Shown one piece after another: positions 43,954 to 53,304 of a stretch of 64,000 bases of DNA. Within the stretch, counting starts at the first letter, position 1; the number at the start of each line of letters is the position of its first letter. The notes under the pieces were generated by a model. The model saw only the letters and a list, made by a program, of their open reading frames with translations. It made no database searches and was not told the origin of the DNA. Origin of the DNA: Hebobacterum sp964559435 (lineage in GTDB: Bacteria; Armatimonadota; Hebobacteria; Hebobacterales; Hebobacteraceae); NCBI GenBank assembly GCA_964559435.1, contig CAZLHI010000001.1, forward strand, positions 124,001-188,000, read 5' to 3'. Position numbers and translations under genes: made by a program.

Positions 43954-44016
43954 TCATGCGATGTTGGAAGTCACCAGCAGTTCAATCAGCGTGAAGCCTA
44001 GCCGACCGTCCGCCAA
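43954..44016 (-). pseudogene. Truncated type IV prepilin (GFTLIELLV leader remnant)
   Basis: On the minus strand a frame beginning at TTG reads MADGRLGFTLIELLVTSNIA and stops at TGA after 20 codons. GFTLIELLV is the class III (prepilin peptidase) signal: cleavage glycine, Phe+1 and Glu+5 are all present. The expected hydrophobic continuation (VxIAIIAIL) and pilin head are missing, so this is a fragment of a pseudopilin gene. It lies between the DUF2723 gene and a terminator. Confidence 0.65.
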
Positions 44017-44035
44017 GGGCGGTCGGTCGGCTTTT
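43999..44035 (+). other. Long hairpin followed by TTTT (plus strand)
   Basis: AGCCGACCG (44000-44008) pairs with CGGTCGGCT (44024-44032), and an inner CCGCC/GGCGG extends the stem to about 14 bp with one mismatch; TTTT follows on the plus strand. It looks like a terminator, but no plus-strand gene leads into it, and it overlaps the prepilin remnant on the other strand. Confidence 0.35.
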
Positions 44036-44058
44036 GGCGGACCGTCGGCGCGGCATCT

Positions 44059-46110
44059 TCAACCACTACCTCGATTCCCCTGGGCCGGCAAGACCCGAAA
44101 CCGAGCGACCTCCTGCACAGCTATTGCATCGTCCATGCTATCGGCGATGCCCACCCGGAGCACCCAATCCCCGGGTTGCGCATTCGTTGGTGCGATGCCG
44201 ATCAGTTGCTGACGGTATGCCGATCCAGGCGGTGTCGGGGGCAGAGGCTCCCGGCCGTAGGCCAGCCACGTGCCATACCTGACGAGCGTCCCCCGCGGCT
44301 GCGTCGGCTCGCCCGAGTCCTCTCGTCGCGCAATGCTGACAAGGACGAAGGGGGATTCACGCAGGCGACGTTCGCACCGCCAGTCAAGCTGGATTTCCAG
44401 AGGCTCTGACGGCCGCATCTCCCGCGGCTCAACAGTCACTCGAGCCAACGAGATGCCGGCATCGTACTCCGCAATCGGCGGGCCGCTCTCGGCCTCGGTC
44501 AGAAGTTCCGGCTCCTCGGTCGTCATGAGGAACAGCTCTGACCAGAGAGCGATCGCAGGCAAGTGCTGTGGCGGCCTTGGTTGGAGGGCGAAGCAGTAGA
44601 CGGGGCGTGTCCAGCCGACAGCTTCGCCCAGGCTCGCAGCGAAGTGCATGGAGGCCTCGCTGCGCGCCTCGGGCGTGGGAGCAGCCGCGCCCTCGGATAG
44701 CTGCATGAGCGCCTCGATGGCCGGCGTTGCCTCGGCATCGTAGGTCCACGGCTCGTAGACGCGGCAGCTGCCGGTGACCACCACGTCCGGCCGCCTCCCC
44801 TCCACGATCTGAAGATACATGGGCAGGAAGAAGCCGGGGTCGAGCTCGCTGACATAGATCGAGTTCGGCGCGAGCTGGCCGAGCACGGCGCAGGCCTTGT
44901 CGTAGTCCTTCCACTCGCCTCGGTGGCTGCGCGACCAGTTCTGCTGAACCATGCTCACCGGCACGAGCACGAGGACCGCCGCGGTTACGGCACCCGCAGC
45001 CCACGGGGCGCGGTCCCTGAGGGCCGTGCCCAGGAACCGAGTGACCGCCCGCAGCCCGGCCCCGGCCCACAGGCCGGCCGGCAGAGCCGCCGGCACGAAG
45101 AAGACATCCCAGTCGCCCACCCTATATCCCAGATTCCAGGCCGTGAGAAGGACCACCCCTACGATCAGAGGGACCGCGACACGTGGGTGCCGACGGATAG
45201 AGGCCATCATGCCGATAACCGACAGGGCGAGCCCGCCGAGGGTCAGCTCGGCGCTGAGACCCCGTGTGAGATCTCGGGCCACGCCCATCACCTCGTCCAG
45301 GGGCCGCGCGAAGACATAACACTCGTAGGTCGTACCCAGCACGTAGGCCGCGAAGTCGCCCCAACCGTGAAGACCACCCCACATGAGGGCCGGGCGCGCT
45401 GCCGCCCGTACAGGCACATAGATGTAAGACAAGAGAGGCAGCGCGGCCGCAGCCAGAGACTTGACGAGCAATCTCCACCCCGCTCGTTGCCCCACTGCGG
45501 CGGTGGCGAACAGAGGAGCCGTGAAGAAGATGGCCGCCCGGTGGTGGGCCAGCCCGAGCCCCAGGAGGAAGGCGAGCCATATCAGGTGGCCCTCGCCTCC
45601 TATTATTGCCCAGCGCACGAACACGACCACTGCCAGGGCAATGATGAGTGCGCTCAGCGCGTACACCTCCGGTTGAGTGGCCTGGCCCCACATGGGGCCG
45701 TTCAGCGCGGCAACGAGCCCGGCCAACAGGCCGGCCGCGGCGGAAGCCGTCAAGCGTGCGGCCGCCCATGCTGTGCAGGCGACCGCCCCAGCACCGCAGA
45801 GCACTGACAGAAGGCCGACGCGAATCGGCGGCGTGGCAAATGGCAGCAGGTCAAACAGCTTGCCCAGGAGGAGATAGACCGGATACCCCGTCGGGTGCGG
45901 GATGCCGAGCACGCGGACGGCGGTGACGAGTTCGGCGCTGTCATCGGCGAGCACAGTCGGCGCGAGTGTGCCCAGGTACACCACGAGCGAGATCAGGCCG
46001 GCAAGCCCGGCCACGCCCGTGGGTCGCCGGAGTAGCTGGGCGAGCCGCGTGCTGCTCGAAGTCGCGGTCGCCGAGTCGGCCCCTGGCTTGTCAGCGCCGT
46101 TCTTCCTCAT
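44059..46110 (-). CDS. DUF2723 family membrane glycosyltransferase-like protein
   Basis: This 683-residue protein has about 12 helices over residues 30-390, then a 290-residue soluble tail. The N-terminal signature LAPTVLADDSAELVTAVRVLG, followed by GIPHPTGYPVYLLLGKLF, has the paired acidic residues and HPTGYP of the DUF2723 (PMT-related, lipid-phosphate-sugar-dependent) family. The tail contains SIYVSELDPGFFLPMYLQIV and a late beta-rich region (VTVEPREMRPSEPLEIQLDW) like a carbohydrate-binding fold. It likely transfers a sugar from a polyprenyl carrier outside the membrane, perhaps onto proteins. It starts 32 bases after the MFS gene. Confidence 0.85.
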   Translation of the reverse strand: MRKNGADKPGADSATATSSSTRLAQLLRRPTGVAGLAGLISLVVYLGTLAPTVLADDSAELVTAVRVLGIPHPTGYPVYLLLGKLFDLLPFATPPIRVGLLSVLCGAGAVACTAWAAARLTASAAAGLLAGLVAALNGPMWGQATQPEVYALSALIIALAVVVFVRWAIIGGEGHLIWLAFLLGLGLAHHRAAIFFTAPLFATAAVGQRAGWRLLVKSLAAAALPLLSYIYVPVRAAARPALMWGGLHGWGDFAAYVLGTTYECYVFARPLDEVMGVARDLTRGLSAELTLGGLALSVIGMMASIRRHPRVAVPLIVGVVLLTAWNLGYRVGDWDVFFVPAALPAGLWAGAGLRAVTRFLGTALRDRAPWAAGAVTAAVLVLVPVSMVQQNWSRSHRGEWKDYDKACAVLGQLAPNSIYVSELDPGFFLPMYLQIVEGRRPDVVVTGSCRVYEPWTYDAEATPAIEALMQLSEGAAAPTPEARSEASMHFAASLGEAVGWTRPVYCFALQPRPPQHLPAIALWSELFLMTTEEPELLTEAESGPPIAEYDAGISLARVTVEPREMRPSEPLEIQLDWRCERRLRESPFVLVSIARREDSGEPTQPRGTLVRYGTWLAYGREPLPPTPPGSAYRQQLIGIAPTNAQPGDWVLRVGIADSMDDAIAVQEVARFRVLPAQGNRGSG

Positions 46111-46142
46111 CGCGGTCGCTGTGCTCTTCCCGGGCGAGTTCT

Positions 46143-47423
46143 CTACCGGCTCTCACTCCCATCGGACCCCGCGGCGCCCGACGTGATCCATCGCCTCTGC
46201 GCCAGGGCCACCAGCAGCAGCAGGCACGTCATTACGACGAACGGCCAGCGGTACCCGAGGGCCGAGGCCGCCACTCCGCCCAGTGCCGGACCGGTCGCCC
46301 ACCCGAGGGCGCTTGCCGTCGTGGTGAAGCCATACGCCTGGCCGATGTTGGTCCGGGGGACCACGCTGGCCACAATCGCATTCATCGCCGGCACCATGCC
46401 ACCGGCCGCGAGGCCAAACAGGACACGCAAAACCATAAGCTGGCCGATGCTCTGCGCGAAGAAGTGCGGGGCCGAAAGAAGCGCTGTCAACGCAGTACAC
46501 GCCACCAGCATCCTCTTGTGCCCCAATCGGTCGCTCAGCCGCCCCACCATCACCGCCGATATCGCCGCGGCTATCCCCGTGACAGCCAGCAGTATGCCTG
46601 TCTCGCCGGCCGCCTGCCGTGGCATGCCGACGATCTCCTCCACGAAGAGTGGAAAGATCGGCATGACGAATGACACGCTCAAGTTCATGATGAAGTATAC
46701 GCCCAGGAGTCCGAGAATCACAGGCATCCGCAGGAGCACCCGGAGGGGCGCTGACTCACGCGCGCGGTCGGGCGCGGGCGGTACAAAGCGCTCCCTCGCA
46801 CCGAAGAGAACCAGCAGCCCACCTGTGAACAGCAGCGCCGCCGTCACCCCAAAGGGGACGCGGTATCCCCAGTGATCAGCCACTATCCCGCCGACGTATG
46901 GTCCGACCGATCCACCCGTGAACACAGCCATCTGCATGAGTCCCAAGCTGAAGCCGACTCGGTTTCTCGGGACAACGCTGGATACCATGGCGACAGACGC
47001 GGGCACCGTGCCCGTGATCATTCCCTGCAGAGTTCGCAGCACGAGTAAGTGATAGACGTTCTGCGCCAGACCCATCAGCGCGAGCATGACGCTGCCCCCG
47101 AACATGGCGCGTATCACCATTGGCCTTCGCCCGTAGCGGTCGGCGACGTACCCCCAGATCGGCCCCATGATGCTCATCGCCAGGCCCGCCGCTGTGCCTG
47201 TGATACCCGCCCACACAGGGACCATTCTCTCGGGCACATGAAGCTCCCGAACGAAGAACGGGATGAAGGGCATCACGAAGGAGAAGCCCATGATAGAGCA
47301 GAGCTGCGCGACCCACATGACCGGAAGCGTCACTCGCCACCGGGGATCGCCGAATTCCTCCGGGTCGCGCGCGGCAGTCGCTGTCTGCTCTCGATCTTGC
47401 TGTGCGATCGCGTCTCGGTCCAT
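46143..47423 (-). CDS. Major facilitator superfamily transporter
   Basis: This 426-residue transporter has 12 predicted helices. The loop 2-3 motif is GPIWGYVADRYGRRPMVIRA near residue 85, and the second-half counterpart is VGRLSDRLGHKRMLVAC near 290. The helix-5 motif with GPYVGGIVADHWGYRVPFG near 155 is the antiporter-type signature of drug efflux families (DHA1-like). The start ATG at 47423 is chosen over a TTG at 47450. The substrate is unknown; it precedes and probably shares a transcript with the DUF2723 gene. Confidence 0.87.
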   Translation of the reverse strand: MDRDAIAQQDREQTATAARDPEEFGDPRWRVTLPVMWVAQLCSIMGFSFVMPFIPFFVRELHVPERMVPVWAGITGTAAGLAMSIMGPIWGYVADRYGRRPMVIRAMFGGSVMLALMGLAQNVYHLLVLRTLQGMITGTVPASVAMVSSVVPRNRVGFSLGLMQMAVFTGGSVGPYVGGIVADHWGYRVPFGVTAALLFTGGLLVLFGARERFVPPAPDRARESAPLRVLLRMPVILGLLGVYFIMNLSVSFVMPIFPLFVEEIVGMPRQAAGETGILLAVTGIAAAISAVMVGRLSDRLGHKRMLVACTALTALLSAPHFFAQSIGQLMVLRVLFGLAAGGMVPAMNAIVASVVPRTNIGQAYGFTTTASALGWATGPALGGVAASALGYRWPFVVMTCLLLLVALAQRRWITSGAAGSDGSESR

Positions 47424-47632
47424 CACACCAGGAGAGACCCCACACCCCAATCATGCATATTCGGCGTGGCGACTGAGATTCCATCTTAGGGATCAATCGC
47501 CATGTTATCATGCCGCGGACCCAAGTTCAGGTCTTGCCGGACCTTCGACCACTCTGGCCGAACAAGGCTGCGGCTTGCGGCGTCTAATAGCATGGCACAA
47601 TACCTGAGCAACGCCCGGCAGAGGAGAGAGGC

Positions 47633-49717
47633 ATGCCTCGTTCGCTGTCCGTCTGGTGCACGCTGATCCTGGCGGCCATCACGTCCTCCCCTGCTCCAGC
47701 GGCGAGCGCTGTTCCGACGGCCGGAGGGATTGGGCCCGGAATGGTTTCGTGGGTGGCTGGGGAGTCCTATGGTGACGGCACTCAGTCTGATCCCCGCCTC
47801 GACCAGCCCGTGGCGTTCTGGGGGGCCGGCATTCCGCTGAAGGAGGTCTTCGCCAGCCTTCGCGAGCAGGCCGGCGTCGAGATCGGCTTCTGGCCGGCCG
47901 CCGACGACAACGAGCGCATCTGCGTCAACCTCTACCTGAATCCCGACCGGCCGCCCACGCTGCGCGAGCTAATGGTACAGTTGAGCTGGGTGACGGACTG
48001 TGCCTTCGCGCTGTCGGAGGTCGACGAGGAGAAGCGATACGCGCTGCTCGCCACGACCATCAAGCACGGCGCGGTGGCGAGAATGCAGCGAGAGCAAGAG
48101 CAGAATGTCCGCGCCTACCGCCAGCGTGTGGCCGACGACAGACGAAAGCGCGCAACCGAGAAGATGGCGGAACTACGCGATGCCCTGACCCTTTCGCGCG
48201 AGGAGCTGATCGACCGCTACAAGGATCGGGACGATCTGCTCCTGCTGGCGATGCTCGACCCGGCCAAGCGCGATGTCGTCGAGTTCGTCCTCGGGCTTCT
48301 TGACGATGACATGTGGGGTACTGTTGATCGCGGGGAACTACGCCGGGAGTGGGATGAGTGGAGCGCCGAGCAGCAAGGAGCCCTGACGCGAATCCGGGAA
48401 CAGCGTCCCCAGCTCGGCCCCGTGCTGCCAGAGAAGGCGGATCGGCAGCTGTTCGTGCATATCGTCGCGTTTCTACCTACCCTCATCTCCATCTCCTTTG
48501 AGCGGCCACGCAGACAAGAAGTCGCGTACTTCGAGGTGAAGCTCGCCGACATAGAGCCGGACCAGGCGATCGAGGATCGCACAACCCTCGGACAATTGCT
48601 GGGCGAGGAGGTCAGCGCCGAGGAGGCGGAGGCCTTGCGGGCGACATGCCGCCAGCGCATCAGAACAGCGCAGGAGGAACGCGAGAAGGCGCGCCTCCGC
48701 ACCATTCTGGAGGACAGGCTGGCGGCTCAGCTCCCGCTGTCGCCCAGAGTGGCCGCGCTCCTCTCCTCGATCTCGCTTGGCGTCTCTCCGGAGGGGAAGC
48801 ACCCGCTGTGGCAGATCCAAGAAGCGGTCGCTGCACGTTCGGGGATGCACGTGGTCTCCGATTGCTTCTGGCAGCCGGCGCGAAGCATCCTGCCCATAAT
48901 CGACCTGGTCTACCCGGATGAGCGGCCGGAGATGACCGCGCTCCTCGTTTTGCGCCTGGCCTGCCTGTCGACAGTGGAGCCGGAGAAGCTGAGGAGCTGG
49001 CATGCAGACAACGACCGGGCCGGCTGGGAATGGCAAGATGTGGGGACCTTCTTCCGCTTTCGCCACAAGGCGAGGGACTTGTGGCGACTTGCCTTTCTCC
49101 CCGAGCGTACCTTGTCTGCAATCGACAGCTCGCGTCCGGCTGACGTCGAAGACGAAGCAAAGGCCGAACTGGCACTTGACCTCAGAAAGGTAGCGGCCGT
49201 GATCGGAGGCCTGAACGACGCCCAGGTCTATCAGGGCGGGAAGATCATCTACCATGATCCCGCCGACCCGGCCGCGGCGAGATCCCACGCCGTCAGAGAG
49301 ACAGTATTCGAGGCGATCGGGCTCAGGCTCAAGACCTTCCGCTTCCTGGCCACTCTGAGCGACGAGCAGCGGGACATGCTCGAATCAGACGGTCTGCGCT
49401 GGAGGGAGGACCTGACTCCCGACCAGCAGGAGATGGATCTCCACAGCTACTTCGCGCCCTTCCCGAACGTGCTGCAGGAAGCGACTCTTCGTCTGGAGCC
49501 CGGCGGCTTCTTCGCCGATGTCGGGGGCCACCATATCGCAGCCGTGGCGGAGAGTTCCACACTGCTCATACTGCTTCCTGAGGGGGACGGCTTCCCACAC
49601 GGGCCGGGTTACATCTCGTCGGAGACGGGAGAGCCGGTCCCCGGGATCACGCTCCCGCGAAGGGTGGTCGTAGACTTCGAGCCGCCGTCCCCCTTGACGC
49701 CGAGCCAAGGCGAGTAG
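47633..49717 (+). CDS. Large secreted protein of unknown function
   Basis: This 694-residue protein has a signal peptide ending near residue 25 (ITSSPAPAASA). Residues 55-125 (VAFWGAGIPLKEVFASLREQ, then VQLSWVTDCAFAL) resemble the secretin/TonB short N-terminal (STN) fold by pattern. Residues 140-190 and 325-355 are Glu/Arg-rich and probably helical or coiled-coil. No catalytic motif was recognised. GGAGAGAGG precedes the ATG. It diverges from the MFS gene and is followed by a truncated peroxiredoxin. Probably lineage-specific. Confidence 0.8.
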   Translation: MPRSLSVWCTLILAAITSSPAPAASAVPTAGGIGPGMVSWVAGESYGDGTQSDPRLDQPVAFWGAGIPLKEVFASLREQAGVEIGFWPAADDNERICVNLYLNPDRPPTLRELMVQLSWVTDCAFALSEVDEEKRYALLATTIKHGAVARMQREQEQNVRAYRQRVADDRRKRATEKMAELRDALTLSREELIDRYKDRDDLLLLAMLDPAKRDVVEFVLGLLDDDMWGTVDRGELRREWDEWSAEQQGALTRIREQRPQLGPVLPEKADRQLFVHIVAFLPTLISISFERPRRQEVAYFEVKLADIEPDQAIEDRTTLGQLLGEEVSAEEAEALRATCRQRIRTAQEEREKARLRTILEDRLAAQLPLSPRVAALLSSISLGVSPEGKHPLWQIQEAVAARSGMHVVSDCFWQPARSILPIIDLVYPDERPEMTALLVLRLACLSTVEPEKLRSWHADNDRAGWEWQDVGTFFRFRHKARDLWRLAFLPERTLSAIDSSRPADVEDEAKAELALDLRKVAAVIGGLNDAQVYQGGKIIYHDPADPAAARSHAVRETVFEAIGLRLKTFRFLATLSDEQRDMLESDGLRWREDLTPDQQEMDLHSYFAPFPNVLQEATLRLEPGGFFADVGGHHIAAVAESSTLLILLPEGDGFPHGPGYISSETGEPVPGITLPRRVVVDFEPPSPLTPSQGE

Positions 49718-49766
49718 ACCGTCAGCACTCTCGACGTGGGCTGCCACCGCAGGCACCACTGCTGTC

Positions 49767-50069
49767 CCAGCGTCTGGACTGCACCCCTGGGCCTGGCAGA
49801 AGGAGATCGGACGCATCGCCTATCCGATGCTGAGCGACATCACGAAGGAAGTGAGCAAGCAGTACGGCGTGCTGCTCGAGGACGAAGGGGTGGCCCTGCG
49901 CGGCCTCTTCATCATCGACCCGGACGGCATCGTCCGGTACGAGCTGATCCACCACCTGAGCGTCGGCAGAAGCGTCGACGAGACGCTGCGAGTGCTGAAG
50001 GCGCTCCAGACCGGCGAGCTTTGCCCCGTGGACTGGGAACCTGGAGAGAGGACGCTCGGCGCGGCCTAA
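49767..50069 (+). pseudogene. 5'-truncated peroxiredoxin (AhpC/Prx family)
   Basis: The frame ending at 50069 reads HPWAWQKEIGRIAYPMLSD, then ITKEVSKQYGVLLEDEGVA and LRGLFIIDPDGIVRYELIH, an excellent match to the C-terminal half of 2-Cys peroxiredoxins, including the resolving cysteine in TGELCPVDW. The N-terminal half with the peroxidatic FVCPTE motif is absent; the 694-residue gene ends at 49717. At the boundary the SVDS-like codons appear shifted by one base. It could only be expressed from the internal ATG at 49827 as an 80-residue peptide without the active site. Confidence 0.78.
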
Positions 50070-50263
50070 GCGGCCGCTAACGCGGAGTCGCTCACTTTGC
50101 CCTGTGACAGCCGTGGCAGGAGTGCCTACATTCGGTACCCGTGACGTGCGCTTCGCCCGTGAGCACATTCCGCCCAGCTCCCGCATGTGCCGGAGAGGTG
50201 TGCAGCCCTTCCAGAGGTAATATGGTGCCGGAGGGCGCGGCACTGCACCGCGCACAGCGGACG

Positions 50264-51274
50264 ATGAAAGTGGTTGTTGGAGTCGACGGCGGCAACACGA
50301 AGACGCTGGCCGTCGCGTGCAATTTGGACGGTGAGTTGCGAGGGGTCGGCCGCGGGGGCTGCAGCAACTGGGAGGGGCCGGGGCTTGACGCGGCCGCCCA
50401 GGTCATCACGAAGGCCGCACACGAGGCCCTTGGCATGGCCGGCGCGCGCCTAGAAGACACGACTTGCGCCCACATGGGCCTGGCGGGCATGGACTGGCCC
50501 GAAGATCCCGAGCGAATGCGCGCAGCGCTGGAGAAAGCCGGATGGAAATGCCCACTCGCGATCGAGAACGATGCCTTCCTGCCCCTGCGTGCTTCGGCGC
50601 CGGAGGGACATGGGATAGCGGCCTCCGCGGGAACCGGCATCTGCTGTGGGATCATCGAGCCGAGCGGCGACAAGTACTTCTATGGAGCGTTCACTGATCT
50701 GGGAGGCGGGATCGGGATTAATGCCAACGTGATTCAGGCTGTGCTTCGGGAGGAGGACGGACGAGGAAGGCCCACAGCTCTGACTCCGGCCCTGCTCGAG
50801 GCCACTGGACACAGCAGCATAACAGAGCTGGCCTATGACATCCATCGCCGGGGCAATTGGATTCCGAAGAGCGTGACGGACCCCGTGCTCTTCACCTGCG
50901 CGGCCGAGGGAGACGCGGTGGCGGTCGGAATCGTGACAGACTTCGGCCGGGAGCTGGCCCTGTGCGTGACGAATCTGATACGGCGCTATGAACTGGCAGA
51001 AGGAGACCCGGCGGTGGTCGCGGGCGGCTCGCTTTTCATGAAGACAGGGCCGCTGTTGTTCGACGTCTTCCGCGAAGGAGTGCTCCAGGTGGCGCCCAAG
51101 GCCCGCCTCATCTTAGCCAATCAGCCTCCGGTGATGGGTGCTGTTCGCGCCGCGCTTGCTGCTGGCGGAGGCGACCCCGAGATATGGGACCGAGCGCGGC
51201 AGACGGCAACCGAGGGCGAGTGGTTCCGCGAGGACGCTGGTGCAGACTCGGGAGGCATCGTCGATGGCAACTAG
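50264..51274 (+). CDS. BadF/BadG-type N-acetylglucosamine kinase-like sugar kinase
   Basis: This 336-residue kinase of the ASKHA fold has phosphate-1 motif VVVGVDGGNTKTLAVACN at the N-terminus, HMGLAGMDWPED near 72, connect/phosphate-2 region GHGIAASAGTGICCGI near 125, DLGGGIGI near 150 and adenosine motif VVAGGSLFMK near 260. The family includes N-acetylglucosamine kinase. An in-frame ATG at 50222 with AGAGGT upstream is a possible earlier start. It overlaps the GH4 gene by 11 bases, suggesting that a glycosidase product is phosphorylated in the cytosol. Confidence 0.85.
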   Translation: MKVVVGVDGGNTKTLAVACNLDGELRGVGRGGCSNWEGPGLDAAAQVITKAAHEALGMAGARLEDTTCAHMGLAGMDWPEDPERMRAALEKAGWKCPLAIENDAFLPLRASAPEGHGIAASAGTGICCGIIEPSGDKYFYGAFTDLGGGIGINANVIQAVLREEDGRGRPTALTPALLEATGHSSITELAYDIHRRGNWIPKSVTDPVLFTCAAEGDAVAVGIVTDFGRELALCVTNLIRRYELAEGDPAVVAGGSLFMKTGPLLFDVFREGVLQVAPKARLILANQPPVMGAVRAALAAGGGDPEIWDRARQTATEGEWFREDAGADSGGIVDGN

Positions 51275-52547
51275 CGCAAGCTCGAAAGTCGTGGTGATCG
51301 GCGGGGGCAGCAGCTACACGCCCGAGATAGTCGAAGGCCTCATCGGGCACGCAGAGGAGCTTTCCCTCCGCGAGGTATGGCTGGTCGACATCCCCGAGGG
51401 GCAAGAGAAGCTCGACATCGTCGGCGGGCTGGCCAAGCGCATGGTGGCGGCCGCCGGGAGCCCATTCGACCTCCATCTGACCACCAACCGAAGAGAGGCC
51501 TTCCCCGACGCGAGCTACGTCGTGACTCAGATCCGGGTCGGCGGCATCCAGGCCCGCATAAACGACGAGCGGATACCGCTCCGGCACGGCGTGATCGGCC
51601 AGGAGACGACGGGCCCGGGCGGGTTCGCGAAGGCCCTTCGCACCGTGCCGGTCATGCTGGACATCTGCCGCGATCTCGAGGAGCTGGCCCCACGGGCATG
51701 GCTGGTGAACTTCACCAACCCCAGCGGCATCGTGACCGAAGCGGTGACTCGCCACAGCAACACACGCGTCATCGGCCTCTGCAACAACGCTATCAATATG
51801 GAGCGTTGGTTTGCGCGCGAGTTCGACGCCAGTCCCGAGGAGACATTCATCGAATTCGTCGGCTGCAACCACTTGCTGTGGGCCAATCGAGTCTGGGTGC
51901 GCGGCACCGATGTGACCGACTCATTGCTCGAGCGAGTGGCTGCCAGCGGCGAATGGCCGCGGGAACTGATCGAGTCACTGCGAGCTATCCCCTGCGGCTA
52001 CCATCACTACTACTACATGCCCGACGAGATGCTGGCGAAGGCCCAGCAGGCCGGGAAAACACGCGGCGAAGAGATCATTGCGATCGAGAAGGAGCTGTTC
52101 GCGCTCTATCGCGATCCTGACCTGACCAACAAGCCGGAAGCGCTCTCCAAGCGCGGGGGCTCTCTCTACTCGGAAGCCGCAGTCCGGCTGATCGTCTCCA
52201 TCCACAGCGACCGCCGCGACATCCAGTGCGTGAATACGACCAACCGCGGCGCGCTGTCGGACCTGGCGCCCGACTCTGTGGTGGAGGTGAACTGCGTGAT
52301 CGGTGCCGACGGCCCGACGCCGCTGGCAGTGGGTCCGCTCCGCCCGGAGCTTCGGGGTTTGCTGCAGCAAGTCAAGGCTTACGAGGAGCTGACGATCCAG
52401 GCGGCCGTAACCGGCGACCGGGGCGCAGCCCTGCAGGCACTTCTGGCGAATCCGCTCGTCCCTTCGGTCAGTGTAGCGAAGGCCTTACTGGCGGACCTGC
52501 TGGAGGCCCATGCGACCTATTTGCCGCAGTTTGCCGGCGGAAGCTAG
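51264..52547 (+). CDS. GH4 family glycosidase (6-phospho-beta-glucosidase-like)
   Basis: This 427-residue NAD- and metal-dependent glycosidase uses the redox-elimination mechanism of GH4. The NAD loop is VVVIGGGSSYTPEIVEGLIG near residue 8, with VTQIRVGGIQARINDERIPL near 86, AWLVNFTNPSGIVTEAV near 148, metal-ligand Cys in RVIGLCNNAINM near 172, FVGCNHLLWANR near 200 and GYHHYYYMP near 246. The sequence is nearest the phospho-beta-glucosidase branch. GGAGG precedes the ATG. Overlap with the sugar kinase points to intracellular breakdown of a disaccharide or phospho-glycoside. Confidence 0.9.
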   Translation: MATSASSKVVVIGGGSSYTPEIVEGLIGHAEELSLREVWLVDIPEGQEKLDIVGGLAKRMVAAAGSPFDLHLTTNRREAFPDASYVVTQIRVGGIQARINDERIPLRHGVIGQETTGPGGFAKALRTVPVMLDICRDLEELAPRAWLVNFTNPSGIVTEAVTRHSNTRVIGLCNNAINMERWFAREFDASPEETFIEFVGCNHLLWANRVWVRGTDVTDSLLERVAASGEWPRELIESLRAIPCGYHHYYYMPDEMLAKAQQAGKTRGEEIIAIEKELFALYRDPDLTNKPEALSKRGGSLYSEAAVRLIVSIHSDRRDIQCVNTTNRGALSDLAPDSVVEVNCVIGADGPTPLAVGPLRPELRGLLQQVKAYEELTIQAAVTGDRGAALQALLANPLVPSVSVAKALLADLLEAHATYLPQFAGGS

Positions 52548-53179
52548 TCGCCGGCCAAGGGCTTCGGCGGCGCCGGCGGCGGCTTCTCCTCGATGCGTCG
52601 CGGCCACCACTCCATGAACTCATCCAACCCTTCGATTCCTTGCTCCAGCACTGCCTCGTAGATGTGCACGGAGAGCAAGGAGCGCCGGTACTCGGGGCGG
52701 TTGCACACCGCGTCCTTGATGGCGAGAATGTGCAGGCGGTGTTCTTCGGTCATGGCGGCTTGCCAACGCTCGCGCCCGTCGGTTATGAACTCCTCAGCAC
52801 GGGCGGTCCACAGGTCGAGCTTCCACGTCTCGCCGCCGCCGGGAGGCGCTACTCGCAGGCCCCAATAGAAGCCCTTCTCGCCCGGAGTGCGCGGATCGCG
52901 ATAGGCGTTGACACACACCTGCCGCCAGGGCCACCCGGTGCCGGCAAGCTGAAGCCCGAGCACCCAGTGGTCTTGCCAGCTCGGAGGGTCCTGGATGCGT
53001 TCGAAGTCGAGGTCGCGCCAGGTCATGGTGCGCATGGCATAGGAGCCGACCGACTCGTACCCCGCTTCGCCGATGATTCTCCCGAGCCCGGACTCAGCCA
53101 GCATGCGGTCGGCTTCGGCGCGGAGCTGCTCGTCGAGGGTGAGGAGACGTCGTGCTTCCGCAAGAGGAAGATCGCTCAT
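52544..53179 (-). CDS. Nucleotidyltransferase-like protein
   Basis: This 211-residue soluble protein has ESVGSYAMRTMTWRDLDFE near residue 42, matching the GS-(x7-9)-DxD core of the polymerase-beta nucleotidyltransferase fold. A second conserved-looking part is WKLDLWTARAEEF near 127. Both are pattern-level observations; no named family was recognised. It starts at the ATG at 53179 behind GGGGAGGG and converges on the first GH4 gene with a 4-base overlap. Confidence 0.68.
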   Translation of the reverse strand: MSDLPLAEARRLLTLDEQLRAEADRMLAESGLGRIIGEAGYESVGSYAMRTMTWRDLDFERIQDPPSWQDHWVLGLQLAGTGWPWRQVCVNAYRDPRTPGEKGFYWGLRVAPPGGGETWKLDLWTARAEEFITDGRERWQAAMTEEHRLHILAIKDAVCNRPEYRRSLLSVHIYEAVLEQGIEGLDEFMEWWPRRIEEKPPPAPPKPLAGD

Positions 53180-53304
53180 CTGGCCCTCCCCTTTCGGTCG
53201 GTTGGTACGTTTCCCTAACGACAGCCTGCTTCCCTTCATGCCAGGAATGCGATTGCGGGCCTCGAACTCAGCAGCAGCGCTAGACTATCGTGGGAGAACC
53301 AGCC

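Noticed and set aside
43939..44001. Plus-strand mini-ORF ending at the hairpin, read as a leader peptide
   Set aside because: No promoter or ribosome binding site and no downstream plus-strand gene; the same DNA is better explained as the minus-strand prepilin remnant.
50092..50223. Minus-strand sequence with CHGCH (heme-binding-like) before the sugar kinase
   Set aside because: The frame runs antisense through the kinase gene, has no start or second heme motif, and looks like chance.
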